A stretch of 64,000 nt of DNA from Rhabditoides inermis (Eukaryota; Nematoda; Chromadorea; Rhabditida; Rhabditidae): positions 372,001 through 436,000 of the forward strand of contig CAWZYM010000301.1 in assembly GCA_963966185.1 (NCBI GenBank). Reading direction: 5' to 3'. Of this stretch, positions 1 through 11,815 are shown one piece after another. The translations under genes and the position numbers were made by a program. Under the pieces are notes generated by a model. It had not been told where the DNA came from and did no database searches. It saw nothing but the letters and a program-made list of their open reading frames with translations. Each line of letters starts with the position of its first letter. Position 1 is the stretch's first letter.

Positions 1-850
1 CTTTGAATATAGAATGACGTGAGTGCATATAGTATTGTTTTATTGTATTAACGCAGAACATAGTAATCGCGCAGTTTGTTGGAGTGTGGTGAGCTGTTTC
101 GTAGTGCATGGTGATACTCTCGCTCATTTGCACAATTGACTGTCTCTTTCTCTGACATCAGACAGACTGGCAGCTGGTGCACTCTCACCTCGCCACACTC
201 TCTCGTCGCGGGGCAATAAAACGACGTCGATTAGAGGAATTTAATTGATTGCAGGCGTCAGAGGTCACAAAAAGATGCGAATTTTGGTAGAAGTGTAGTG
301 GCCACCTATTTGCATGTTGTAGTAAAGGGAGACCTTACACGATTGCCTAGTTTTCTTGAACAGCCCGCGACAACTGTTTGGTGTCGCCTCGCCTCGACTA
401 AATCACTTCGTGAAAGGAAACCAGGAAGATTTATAAAAAGATTACGGGCAGATTTGTAGGTGAGGGAGTTTAGAGGAGTGACGTGAAAACCGTTTTTCGA
501 TAGCTGAAGTCTGCGATTCGCAGTACTCGTTCTTGTAAGGTCTACTCGCCGCACCCGATTTGCCAGTGACCCGTCTCTTCATCTGACACACTATCTCGCT
601 GCTTTTCTGTCTGACTCTCTCGGATTACGCGCTATTTCGTCGGACCTTCTTGAGCTTATAGCTCCGCGGATATGAGAGATAAAGATCTGAAAATTGGAAT
701 CCTGCATCTCGGGACCGAGACCATCGGATCGATGTCACGTTTGGCTAGATAGGAGTAGTGGGTGGCGCGGTAGAGCGATGGACGCACAGACACCATAGGG
801 CATTTTACACATACACCCGACTAGCGCGCTTCGCGCGCTAGAAATATAGG
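1..850. repeat. ~0.8-kb repeat unit, copy 1
   Basis: This stretch is closely similar, end to end, to 7290-8110 and to 9100-9905. Shared landmarks are a GAATATAGAATG start, a CTCGTCGCGGGGCAATAAA segment, and the tail word CAGACACCATAG at 787-798. In this copy the tail is followed by a perfect hairpin with 9-bp arms at 821-841 (CTAGCGCGC, loop TTC, GCGCGCTAG). A minus-strand open frame at 306-554 recurs in copy 2, but nothing in it resembles a known protein and it needs a GTG start. The copies bracket the satellite arrays, so the unit looks like a long satellite spacer or a dispersed element. Confidence 0.75.
821..841. repeat. Perfect CTAG-ended hairpin
   Basis: A perfect 21-base inverted repeat with 9-bp arms and a TTC loop, starting and ending in CTAG. 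It lies 22 bases after the CAGACACCATAG tail. The same order, tail then CTAG hairpin, recurs at 9943, 10891, 11710, 13740 and 15789. Confidence 0.85.
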
Positions 851-1079
851 TGTAAAACAGAGGAGAAAATTATCTATCGATTGATATATAGATTGACTTG
901 ATATGTGCTCTGGAAGTGCTATTAGGAGCTGTGCTAGAAGTGCTGTTGTCAGTCTTCCAGTAGATGACTGATCTTTATTTATTACCTTATTTTTTTATTT
1001 TCAGTAATTTAAACAATTAGAAAGTGTCACAGTCTATCTGGTTGATAGTATCTGCTTGACTGCTTTTCTACAGATATTA

Positions 1080-4000
1080 AAATTACTATGCGCATGAAAG
1101 GAACTTCGGCACGTTCCGCGGTAGAAGCCGATCAGTAGATCAGTTATAATAATAATATGTATCGATCACTGATACTGATATGCATTCTCTCCTACTTTCT
1201 TATCTTTTACTCTTTTGTATGCATATAGAGGGCGCTCCGGCACGCTTCGCGCGCCTCCGCGGTCAAAGTATATCAGTATATCAGTAATAATAAGAATATA
1301 TTGATCACTGCTACTGATATGAAATTTCTCCGACTCTCTGATCGTTCATTTTCTCGTATGCACATAGAAAGCGTTCCGGCACGCTCCGCGCGCCTCCGCG
1401 GTCAAAGTCGGTCAGTATATCAGTAATAATAAGAATATATTGATCACTGCTACTGATATGAATTTTCTCCGACCTTCTGATCGTTCATTTTCTCGTATGC
1501 ACATAGAAAGCGCTCCGGCACGCTCCGCGCGCCTCCGCGGTCAAAGTCGATCAGTATATCAGTAATAATAAGAATATATTGATCACTGCTACTGATATGA
1601 ATTTTCTCCGACTCTCTGATCGTTCACTTCTCGTATGCACATAGAAAGCGCTCCGGCACGCTCCGCGCGCCTCCGCGGTCAAAGCCGATCAGTAGATCAG
1701 TAATATAATAATATATGTTGATCACTGAGACTGATATGAATTTTCTCCGACTCTCTGATCTTTCACTTCTCGTAGGAAGCGCTCCGGCACGCTCCGCGCG
1801 CCTCCGCGGTCAAAGTTGATCAGTACATCAGTAATAATAAGAATATATTGATCACTGCTACTGATATGAATTTTCTCCGACTCTCTGATCGTTCACTTTC
1901 TCGTATGCACATAGGAAGCGCTCCGGCACGCTCCGCGCGCCTCCGCGGTCAAAGTTGATCAGTACATCAGTAATAATAAGAATATATTGATCACTGCTAC
2001 TGATATGAATTTTCTCCGACTCTCTGATCGTTCACTTTCTCGTATGCACATAGAAAGCGCGCCTTCGCGGTCAAAGTATATCAGTATATCAGTAATAATA
2101 AGAATATATTGATCACTGCTACTGATATGAATTTTCTCCGACTCTCTGATCGTTCATTTTCTCGTATGCACATAGAAAGCGCTCCGGCACGCTCCGCGCG
2201 CCTCCGCGGTCAAAGTCGATCAGTATATCAGTAATAATAAGAATATATTGATCACTGCTACTGATATGAATTTTCTTCGACTCTCTGATCGTTCATTTTC
2301 TCGTATGCACATACAAAGCGCTCCGGCACGCTCCGCGCGCCTCCGCGGTCAAAGTCGATCAGTATATCAGTAATAATAAGAATATATTGATCACTGCTAC
2401 TGATATGAATTTTCTCCGACTCTCTGATCGTTCATTTTCTCGTATGCACAAAGAAAGCGCTCCGGCACGCTTCGCGCGCCTTCGCGGTCAAAGTATATCA
2501 GTATATCAGTAATAATAAGAATATCTTGATCACTGCTACTGATATGAATTTTCTCCGACTCTCTGATCGTTCACTTTCTCGTATGCACATGGAAAGCGCT
2601 CCGGCACGCTCCGCGCGCCTCCGCGGTCAAAGCCGATCAGTAGATCAGTAATTATAATAATATTTGTTGATCACTGATACTGATATGAATTTTCTCCGAC
2701 TCTCTGATCTTTGACTTTCTCGTATGCACAAAGGAAGCGCTCCGGCACGCTCCGCGCGCCTCCGCGGTCAAAGTCGATCAGTACATCAGTAATAATAAGA
2801 ATATATTGATCACTGCTACTGATATGAATTTTCTCCGACTCTCTGATCGTTCACTTTCTCGTATGCACATAGAAAGCGCTCCGGCACGCTTGGCGCGCCT
2901 TCGCGGTCAAAGTATATCAGTATATCAGTAATAATAAGAATATATTGATCACTGCTACTGATATGAATTTTCTCCGACTCTCTGATCGTTCATTTTCTCG
3001 TATGCACATAGAAAGCGTTCCGGCACGCTCCGCGCGCCTCCGCGGTCAAAGTCGGTCAGTATATCAGTAATAATAAGAATATATTGATCACTGCTACTGA
3101 TATGAATTTTCTCCGACCTTCTGATCGTTCATTTTCTCGTATGCACATAGAAAGCGCTCCGGCACGCTCCGCGCGCCTCCGCGGTCAAAGTATATCAGTA
3201 TATCAGTAATAATAAGAATATATTGATCACTGCTACTGATATGAAATTTCTCCGACTCTCTGATCGTTCATTTTCTCGTATGCACATAGAAAGCGTTCCG
3301 GCACGCTCCGCGCGCCTCCGCGGTCAAAGTCGGTCAGTATATCAGTAATAATAAGAATATATTGATCACTGCTACTGATATGAATTTTCTCCGACCTTCT
3401 GATCGTTCATTTTCTCGTATGCACATAGAAAGCGCTCCGGCACGCTCCGCGCGCCTCCGCGGTCAAAGTATATCAGTATATCAGTAATAATAAGAATATA
3501 TTGATCACTGCTACTGATATGAATTTTCTCCGACCTTCTGATCGTTCATTTTCTCGTATGCACATAGAAAGCGCTCCGGCACGCTCCGCGCGCCTCCGCG
3601 GTCAAAGTCGATCAGTATATCAGTAATAATAAGAATATATTGATCACTGCTACTGATATGAATTTTCTCCGACTCTCTGATCGTTCACTTCTCGTATGCA
3701 CATAGAAAGCGCTCCGGCACGCTCCGCGCGCCTCCGCGGTCAAAGCCGATCAGTAGATCAGTAATTATAATAATATATGTTGATCACTGAGACTGATATG
3801 AATTTTCTCCGACTCTCTGATCTTTCACTTTCTCGTATGCACAAAGGAAGCGCTCCGGCACGCTCCGCGCGCCTCCGCGGTCAAAGTCGATCAGTATATC
3901 AGTAATAATAAGAATATATTGATCACTGCTACTGATATGAATTTTCTTCGACTCTCTGATCGTTCATTTTCTCGTATGCACATACAAAGCGCTCCGGCAC

Positions 4001-7000
4001 GCTCCGCGCGCCTCCGCGGTCAAAGTCGATCAGTATATCAGTAATAATAAGAATATATTGATCACTGCTACTGATATGAATTTTCTCCGACTCTCTGATC
4101 GTTCATTTTCTCGTATGCACAAAGAAAGCGCTCCGGCACGCTTCGCGCGCCTTCGCGGTCAAAGTATATCAGTATATCAGTAATAATAAGAATATCTTGA
4201 TCACTGCTACTGATATGAATTTTCTCCGACTCTCTGATCGTTCACTTTCTCGTATGCACATGGAAAGCGCTCCGGCACGCTCCGCGCGCCTCCGCGGTCA
4301 AAGCCGATCAGTAGATCAGTAATTATAATAATATTTGTTGATCACTGATACTGATATGAATTTTCTCCGACTCTCTGATCTTTGACTTTCTCGTATGCAC
4401 AAAGGAAGCGCTCCGGCACGCTCCGCGCGCCTCCGCGGTCAAAGTCGATCAGTACATCAGTAATAATAAGAATATATTGATCACTGCTACTGATATGAAT
4501 TTTCTCCGACTCTCTGATCGTTCACTTTCTCGTATGCACATAGAAAGCGCTCCGGCACGCTTCGCGCGCCTTCGCGGTCAAAGTATATCAGTATATCAGT
4601 AATAATAAGAATATATTGATCACTGCTACTGATATGAATTTTCTCCGACTCTCTGATCGTTCATTTTCTCGTATGCACATAGAAAGCGTTCCGGCACGCT
4701 CCGCGCGCCTCCGCGGTCAAAGTCGGTCAGTATATCAGTAATAATAAGAATATATTGATCACTGCTACTGATATGAATTTTCTCCGACCTTCTGATCGTT
4801 CATTTTCTCGTATGCACATAGAAAGCGCTCCGGCACGCTCCGCGCGCCTCCGCGGTCAAAGTCGATCAGTATATCAGTAATAATAAGAATATATTGATCA
4901 CTGCTACTGATATGAATTTTCTCCGACTCTCTGATCGTTCACTTCTCGTTTGCACATAGAAAGCGCTCCGGCACGCTCCGCGCGCCTCCGCGGTCAAAGC
5001 CGATCAGTAGATCAGTAATAATAAGAATATATTGATCACTGCTACTGATATGAATTTTCTCCGACTCTCTGATCTTTCACTTTCTCGTATGCACAAAGGA
5101 AGCGCTCCGGCACGCTCCGCGCGCCTCCGCGGTCAAAGTTGATCAGTACATCAGTAATAATAGGAATATATTGATCACTGCTACTGATATGAATTTTCTC
5201 CGACTCTCTGATCGTTCACTTTCTCGTATGCACATAGAAAGCGCTCCGGCACGCTTCGCGCGCCTTCGCGGTCAAAGTATATCAGTATATCAGTAATAAT
5301 AAGAATATATTGATCACTGCTACTGATATGAATTTTCTCCGACTCTCTGATCGTTCATTTTCTCGTATGCACATAGAAAGCGCTCCGGCACGCTCCGCGC
5401 GCCTCCGCGGTCAAAGTCGATCAGTATATCAGTAATAATAAGAATATATTGATCACTGCTACTGATATGAATTTTCTTCGACTCTCTGATCGTTCATTTT
5501 CTCGTATGCACATAGAAAGCGCTCCGGCACGCTCCGCGCGCCTCCGCGGTCAAAGTCGATCAGTATATCAGTAATAATAAGAATATATTGATCACTGCTA
5601 CTGATATGAATTTTCTCCGACTCTCTGATCGTTCATTTTCTCGTATGCACAAAGAAAGCGCTCCGGCACGCTTCGCGCGCCTTCGCGGTCAAAGTATATC
5701 AGTATATCAGTAATAATAAGAATATCTTGATCACTGCTACTGATATGAATTTTCTCCGACTCTCTGATCTTTCACTTTCTCGTATGCACAAAGGAAGCGC
5801 TCCGGCACGCTCCGCGCGCCTCCGCGGTCAAAGTTGATCAGTACATCAGTAATAATAAGAATATATTGATCACTGCTACTGATATGAATTTTCTCCGACT
5901 CTCTGATCGTTCACTTTCTCGTATGCACATAGAAAGCGCTCCGGCACGCTTCGCGCGCCTTCGCGGTCAAAGTATATCAGTATATCAGTAATAATAAGAA
6001 TATATTGATCACTGCTACTGATATGAATTTTCTCCGACTCTCTGATCGTTCATTTTCTCGTATGCACATAGAAAGCGCTCCGGCACGCTCCGCGCGCCTC
6101 CGCGGTCAAAGTCGATCAGTACATCAGTAATAATAAGAATATATTGATCACTGCTATTGATATGAATTTTCTCCGACTCTCTGATCGTTCATTTTCTCGT
6201 ATGCACATAGAAAGCGCTCCGGCACGCTCCGCGCGCCTCCGCGGTCAAAGTCGATCAGTATATCAGTAATAATAAGAATATATTGATCACTGCTACTGAT
6301 ATGAATTTTCTCCGACTCTCTGATCGTTCATTTTCTCGTATGCACATAAAAAGCGCTCCGGCACGCTCCGCGCGCCTCCGCGGTCAAAGTATATCAGTAT
6401 ATCAGTAATAATAAGAATATATTGATCACTGCTACTGATATGAATTTTCTCCGACTCTCTGATCGTTCATTTTCTCGTATGCACATAGAAAGCGCTCCGG
6501 CACGCTCCGCGCGCCTCCGCGGTCAAAGTCGATCAGTATATCAGTAATAATAAGAATATATTGATCACTGCTACTGATATGAATTTTCTTCGACTCTCTG
6601 ATCGTTCATTTTCTCGTATGCACATAGAAAGCGCTCCGGCACGCTCCGCGCGCCTCCGCGGTCAAAGTCGATCAGTATATCAGTAATAATAAGAATATCT
6701 TTATCACTGCTACTGATATGAATTTTCTCCGACTCTCTGATCGTTCACTTTCTCGTATGCACATGGAAAGCGCTCCGGCACGCTCCGCGCGCCTCCGCGG
6801 TCAAAGCCGATCAGTAGATCAGTAATTATAATAATATATGTTGATCACTGATACTGATATGAATTTTCTCCGACTCTCTGATCTTTCACTTTCTCGTATG
6901 CACAAAGGAAGCGCTCCGGCACGCTCCGCGCGCCTCCGCGGTCAAAGTCGATCAGTACATCAGTAATAATAAAAATATATTGATCACTGCTACTGATATG

Positions 7001-7050
7001 AATTTTCTCCGACTCTCTGATCGTTCACTTTCTCGTATGCACATAGAGGG
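1080..7050. repeat. 139-bp tandem satellite array with higher-order periodicity
   Basis: About 43 monomers, spaced 139 bases apart (for example GTCAAAG words at 1401 and 1540). Each monomer pairs a GC-rich core (GCACGCTCCGCGCGCCTCCG then CGGTCAAAG) with an AT-rich half. The AT-rich half contains the inverted repeat ATATCAGTA..TACTGATAT. Variant monomers recur at multiples of the unit: TTTTCTTCGA at 2271, 3942, 5472 and 6584 is separated by 1671 (12 units), 1530 (11) and 1112 (8) bases. This marks higher-order repeats of variable length. No coding potential is seen. Confidence 0.9.
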
Positions 7051-7085
7051 TTATAGTTATCACTGGTCTAATATTATAAAATATA

Positions 7086-7165
7086 AGCGAGAGATAGAGA
7101 GAGAGGGAGAGAGAGGGAGAGAGGGAGAGAGGGAGAGAGGGAGAGTGGGAGAGAAAGAGAGAGAG

Positions 7166-7221
<56 letters not shown>
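7086..7221. repeat. GA-rich microsatellite
   Basis: Runs of GAGAGA and GGGAGAGA close the 139-bp satellite array and precede copy 2 of the 0.8-kb unit. Open frames here are RERE/LSLS low-complexity artefacts. Confidence 0.9.
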
Positions 7222-7226
<5 letters not shown>

Positions 7227-7289
7227 GAAAAAGAGAGGGATGAGAAAAGAAATTGGATGAGAAAAGGAGGTTACATAGTATTTCGCCTC

Positions 7290-8110
7290 GCCTCACTTCC
7301 CTGATTGAATATAGAATGTCGTTAAGGCATACAGTTATATTTGCATTGTATTCGCTCAGAATATAGAATTTACACAGTTTGTGGAGTGTGGTGAGCTGTT
7401 TCGTAGTGCGTGGTGATGTTCTCGCTCATTTGCACAATTTACTGTTTCTTTCTCTAACAGCAGACAGACTGGCAGCTGGCGCACTCTCACCTCGCCACAC
7501 TCTCTCGTCGCGGGGCAATAAAGTGGCGTCGATTAGAGGAATTTAATTGATAGCGGACGTCAGAGGTCATTAAAAGATGCAAATTTTGCTAGAAGTGTAG
7601 TGGCCACCTATATACATGTTGTAGTGAAGGGAGACCTCATACGATTGCCTAGTTTTCTTGAACAGCCTGCGACAACTGTTTGGTGTCGCCTCGCCTCGAC
7701 TAAATCACTTCGTGAAAGGGAACCAGGAGGAGTTATAAAAAGATTACGGGCAGATTTGTAGGTGAGGGAGTGTAGAGGAGTGACGTCGAAACCGTTTTTC
7801 GATAGCTGAAGTCTGCGATCCGCAGTGCTCGTTCTTGTAAGGTCTACTCGCCACAGCCGATTCGTCAGTGACCCGTCTCCTCGCCTCACACACTATTTCG
7901 CCTGTTTTCTGTCTGACTCTCTCGGATTACGCGCTATTTCGTCGGACCTTCTTGAGCTTATAGCTCCGCGGATATGAGAGATAAAGATCTGAAAATTGGA
8001 ATCCTGCATCTCGGGACCGAGACCATCGGATCGATGTCACGTTTGGCTAGATAGGAGTAGTGGGTGGCGCGGTAGAGCGATGTATGGACAGACACCATAG
8101 GGCATTTTAC
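7290..8110. repeat. ~0.8-kb repeat unit, copy 2
   Basis: Second copy of the unit at 1-850, differing by scattered substitutions. It ends with the same GACAGACACCATAGGGCATTTTACACAT-type tail near 8089-8110, but here the CTAG hairpin is absent and diverged satellite monomers begin directly. Confidence 0.8.
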
Positions 8111-9010
8111 ACATACTAGCGATTATTAGTTATCATCTACTATCTACTCTCTCCTATGCTTGAGAAGGCGCTCCGGCACGCTCCGCGCGCCTCCGCGGCT
8201 AAAGCTTATCAGTAGCTGGTTAACAACTATAAGTTATCCACTGATCTACTATCTACTCTCTCCTATGATCATAGAAAGAGCTCCGGCACGCTCCGCGCGC
8301 CTCCGCGGACAAAACCTATCATTAGCTGGTTGACAATTGTTAGTTATCACCGATCTAATATCATAAAATTTCTACTCTCTCCTATGCTCATAGAAGGCGC
8401 TCCGGCACGCTCCGCGAGCCTCCGCGGTCAAAACCTATCAGTAGCTGGTTGACAATTATTAGTTATCACTGATCTAATATCTTTTCTCTCCTATGCTCAG
8501 AAAAGGCGCTCCGGCACGCTCCGCGCGCCTTCGCGGTCAAAACCTATCAGTAGCTGGTTGACAACTATTAGTTATCATCTACTATCTACTCTCGCCTATG
8601 ATCATAGAAAGCGCTCCGGCACGCTCCGCGCGCCTCCGCGGTCAAAACCTATCAGTAGCTGGTTCACAATTATTAGTTATCACCGATCTAACGGTAAAAA
8701 TCTATCAGTAGCCGGTTGACGATTTTTAGTTATCACCGATCTAATATCATAAAATTTCTACTCTGGCCTTGATCATAGAATGTCCTCCGGCACGCTCCGC
8801 GCGCCTCCGCGGTCAAAGCCGATCAGTAGATCAATAATAATAACAAAATATTGATCACTGATACTGATATGCATTTTCTCCGACTCTCTGATCTTTCACT
8901 CTCTCGTATGCTTACAGAGGGCGCTCCGGCACGCTCCGCGCGCCTCCGCGGTCAAAGCCGATCAGCAGCTAGTTGACAATTCTTTCTTTATCAGTTATCA
9001 CTGATCTAAC
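8110..9010. repeat. Diverged satellite monomers
   Basis: About seven irregular repeats share the GC core GCTCCGGCACGCTCCGCGCG with the main array but have a different AT half (AGCTGGTTGACAATTATTAGTTATCAC). Lengths vary. The last two, at about 8760-8960, return to the main-array type. This looks like the decayed edge of the satellite. Confidence 0.8.
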
Positions 9011-9099
9011 ACCATAAAATATAAGCGAGAGAGAGAGAGACGAAGAGAGGGATGAGAAAGGGAGGTTGTAAAGCGTACTACATAGTAGCATTCTTTCGC

Positions 9100-9905
9100 C
9101 TCGCCTCACTTCCCTGATTGAATATAGAATGAGTGCATGTAGTATTGTTTTATTGTATCTGCTCAGAATATAGACTTTGCACAGTTTGTTGGAGTGTGGT
9201 GAGCTGTTTCGTAGTGCATGGTGATATTCGCGCTCATTTGCACAATTTACTGTTTCTTTCTCTGACAGCGGACAGACTGGCAGCTGGCGCACTCTCACCT
9301 CGCCACACTCTCTCGTCGCGGGGCAATAAAACGACGTCGATTAAAGGAATCCGCGGATAGCAGACGATAGAGGTCACAAAAAGATGCAAATTTTGGTAGA
9401 AGTGTAGTGGCCACCTATATGCATGTTGTAGTAAAGGGAGATCTTACACGGTTGCCTAGTTTTCTTGAACAGCCCGCGACAAATGTTTGGTGTCGCCTCG
9501 CCTCGACTAAATCACTTCGTGAAAGGAAACCAGGAGGAATTATAAAAAGATTACGGGCAGATTTGTAGGTAAGGGAGTGTAGAGGAGTGACGTCGAAACC
9601 GTTTCTCGAATGCTGAAGTCTGCGATTCGCAGTACTCGTTCTTGTAAGGTCTACTCGCCGCAGCCGATTCGTCAGTGACCTGTCTCTTCATCTGACACAC
9701 TATCTCGCCTCTTTTCTGTCTGACGCTCTCTGATTACGCGCTATTTCGTCGGACTTTCTTGAGCTTATAGCTCCGGGGATTTGAGAGATAAAAGGGTGGA
9801 GGTTTAAACTGAGCATCTACAGATCGAGAGCTTTCCGGCAATATCAAATTTAGCGAAATCCATAGAGCCGTGGCGCAGGGAAAACCATGTACGGATGTAC
9901 ACCAT
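9100..9905. repeat. ~0.8-kb repeat unit, copy 3
   Basis: Third copy of the unit. It matches copies 1 and 2 up to about 9790 and then switches to a different 3' part that still ends in ACACCATAGGACATTTA, followed by hairpins. The change of 3' part with a retained tail suggests that tail plus hairpin is a module. Confidence 0.75.
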
Positions 9906-9925
9906 AGGACATTTAGACAGACCGG

Positions 9926-9995
9926 CGCAGCGGGCGCTGCGACTAGCCCGAGCGGCGCTGGCGCGCCGCTCGGGCTAGGGCCGCCTTCGGCGGCC
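9926..9995. repeat. Cluster of three perfect hairpins
   Basis: Three successive perfect inverted repeats. The first is 9926-9941 (7-bp arms, CGCAGCG/CGCTGCG). The second is 9943-9978 (16-bp arms beginning and ending CTAG, loop TGGC). The third is 9979-9995 (7-bp arms GGCCGCC/GGCGGCC, loop TTC). They follow the ACACCATAG tail of repeat copy 3. Confidence 0.9.
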
Positions 9996-10019
9996 TCAAC
10001 ACTCAAACATCAAAATCGA

Positions 10020-10890
10020 AATCATCACTCAAATCTTATTTCATAACTAAAGTATGTCCACAAACCTCTAATGCAACTGAGAATTACATTACAATACTAA
10101 ATACCAAAACTGAAGACAGTTTGACGTTGTTTACAATTTTGTTTACTTGTTTACACATTATGTAAACAACATTTTTGAACTCGCCTCCAAGTCTACTACA
10201 CGTTATACACCTTTCAAACACGTTTTCAGTTTGTTTACATATTTGTTTACTTGTTTACAACATCTGTAAACAACATTTTTAAACTCACCAATAATGTTAC
10301 TAAACATTTGACATCTTTAAAACACATTTTCAGGTTGTTTACAAAGTTGTTTACTTGTTTACATCACCTGTAAACATCATTTTTGAACTCGCCTCCAAGT
10401 CTACAACATCTTAGATACCTTCAAAACAAACTTTAAAATTGTTTACAAAGTTGTTTACTTGTTGACAAACATGTAAACAACAACATCGCTGACTTGTCTC
10501 CAGGTCACATACCAAGTTTGGAGTCTTTGGCATCAAAACTGACCGAGATACGTCATTACCATATTTGGAATGATGCAAATGAGGTCAAAAATCAAAACTT
10601 AAATACTCGACCCTACAGTACCTTAACCCCAAAAGGGCATCTCAGTAGCTCGAAAACGAAGCATAGTTTACATAAAAAGTGCTTAAAATTTCGTATATGT
10701 CCATCAGAGTTTCGGTCAACCCATATAAGGAAACGTCAGATATCGATCCCAGGTAAACGATGCAGAGCGGTCACCACCTCAGGTCTAAGTTCCATACCTC
10801 AACCCCTATCGATCACTACAAATTGAGATACAACCGCGGAACGACACACAGACAGACACCATAGCATAATTTATAGGGGGTGGGCGGGTG
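10020..10890. repeat. TGTTTAC-rich tandem repeat block
   Basis: Imperfect ~104-bp monomers carry GTTGTTTACTTGTTTACA words, followed by a unique-looking tail with AATGATGCAAATGAGGT and the closing word ACAGACAGACACCATAGC. TGTTTAC is often paired with an inverted GTAAACA a few bases away, giving small dyads. No coding sequence is supported. Confidence 0.8.
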
Positions 10891-10986
10891 ACTAGCGGGC
10901 CGGAGGCTCGCTTCGCTCGCCTCCGGCCCGCTAGTAGCGGCGCTTCGCGCCGCGTTTGCTCCAAGGCTCGCGCGCCTTCGGCGCGC
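10891..10986. repeat. Triple-hairpin cassette 1
   Basis: Hairpin 1 spans 10891-10935 with 17-bp perfect arms (ACTAGCGGGCCGGAGGC and its complement). Hairpin 2 spans 10937-10953 (GCGGCGC, TTC, GCGCCGC). Hairpin 3 spans 10970-10986 (GCGCGCC, TTC, GGCGCGC). Near-identical cassettes recur at 11710, 13740 and 15789, with a left-truncated one at about 14776. Confidence 0.9.
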
Positions 10987-10999
10987 TCGCCTCTCCGCT

Positions 11000-11709
11000 A
11001 TAATAACTAAAACATAGACCTGTAACAGAGTTATACTTGAAAATGGAAGGTTTAAGCTTTGTTTACTTTTTGTTTACTTGTTTACATGACTTGTAAACAA
11101 TAAATATGAACTGAGTACTTGGTCTAGTACACGTTAGATACTTTTAGAATTAATTTTGGAGTTGTTTACTTATTTGTTTACTTGTTTACATGTCGAATAA
11201 ACAACAAAATCGAACTTAGTAATTGGTGTACTACACGTTAGATACTTTTAAAACACATTTCTGAGTTGTTTACAGATTTGTTTACTTGTTTACATGACTT
11301 GTAAACAATAAATATGAACTGAGTACTTGGTCTGGTACACGTTAGATACCTTTAAAAAGAGATTTGGAGTTGTTTACTTCTTTGTTTACTTGTTTACTGT
11401 TGTTGTTTACCAAACATTTTGACGTTGTTTACTTGTTACTTGTACCAAGTATCAAGTCTCTAGGTCTAAAACTGACAGAGTTCATATAGAAACGTCACAA
11501 GTTTCAGATTCCAAGTCCAGAGTTCTTAGTGAACCCATATAAGGAATTATGCAAATGAGGTGCCAGGTAAACGCGAGCGTCACAGGACTATATCAACTCT
11601 AACCCTATAAGGAGAAGTTTCTAGGTCGACGCCATAGAGCTGGAGACCTCTGGACAAACAAACAAACAGACACACGCCATAGCAAATTTAAGGGAGCCGG
11701 CAGGGGCAG
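11000..11709. repeat. 104-bp TGTTTAC monomer block, short type
   Basis: Monomers are spaced 104 bases apart: ACGTTAGATA at 11131, 11235 and 11339. Each carries TTTGTTTACTTGTTTACATG and the reverse GTAAACA. The block ends with a tail containing ATTATGCAAATGAGGT, an ACAAACAAACAGACACACG run and CCATAGCAAATTTA, just before the next hairpin cassette. Confidence 0.85.
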
Positions 11710-11815
11710 ACTAGCGGGCCGGAGGCTCGCTTCGCTCGCCTCCGGCCCGCTAGTGGCGGCGGCTTCGCCGCCGCACTGCGCTCCGAGGCTCGCGCGCCTT
11801 CGGCGCGCTCGCCTC
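11710..11815. repeat. Triple-hairpin cassette 2
   Basis: Same three hairpins as cassette 1: 11710-11754 (17-bp arms), 11756-11774 (GCGGCGGC, TTC, GCCGCCGC), then the GCGCGCC..GGCGCGC hairpin. The short frame across it (MAAASPPHCAPRLARL..) is an artefact of the hairpin sequence. Confidence 0.9.

Noticed and set aside
306..554. Minus-strand open frame shared with 7608-7889 as a conserved gene
   Set aside because: It starts only at GTG in copy 1, is inside a non-coding-looking repeat, and similarity between copies is explained by repeat identity.
1080..7050. CRISPR-like array
   Set aside because: The whole 139-bp unit is repeated with no unique spacers, in a eukaryotic genome.
6980..7296. Arg/Glu-rich and Ser/Leu-rich open frames
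   Set aside because: Translation of GA/CT simple repeats. The same applies to frames at 19061-19463, 20016-20289, 24207-24707 and many others.
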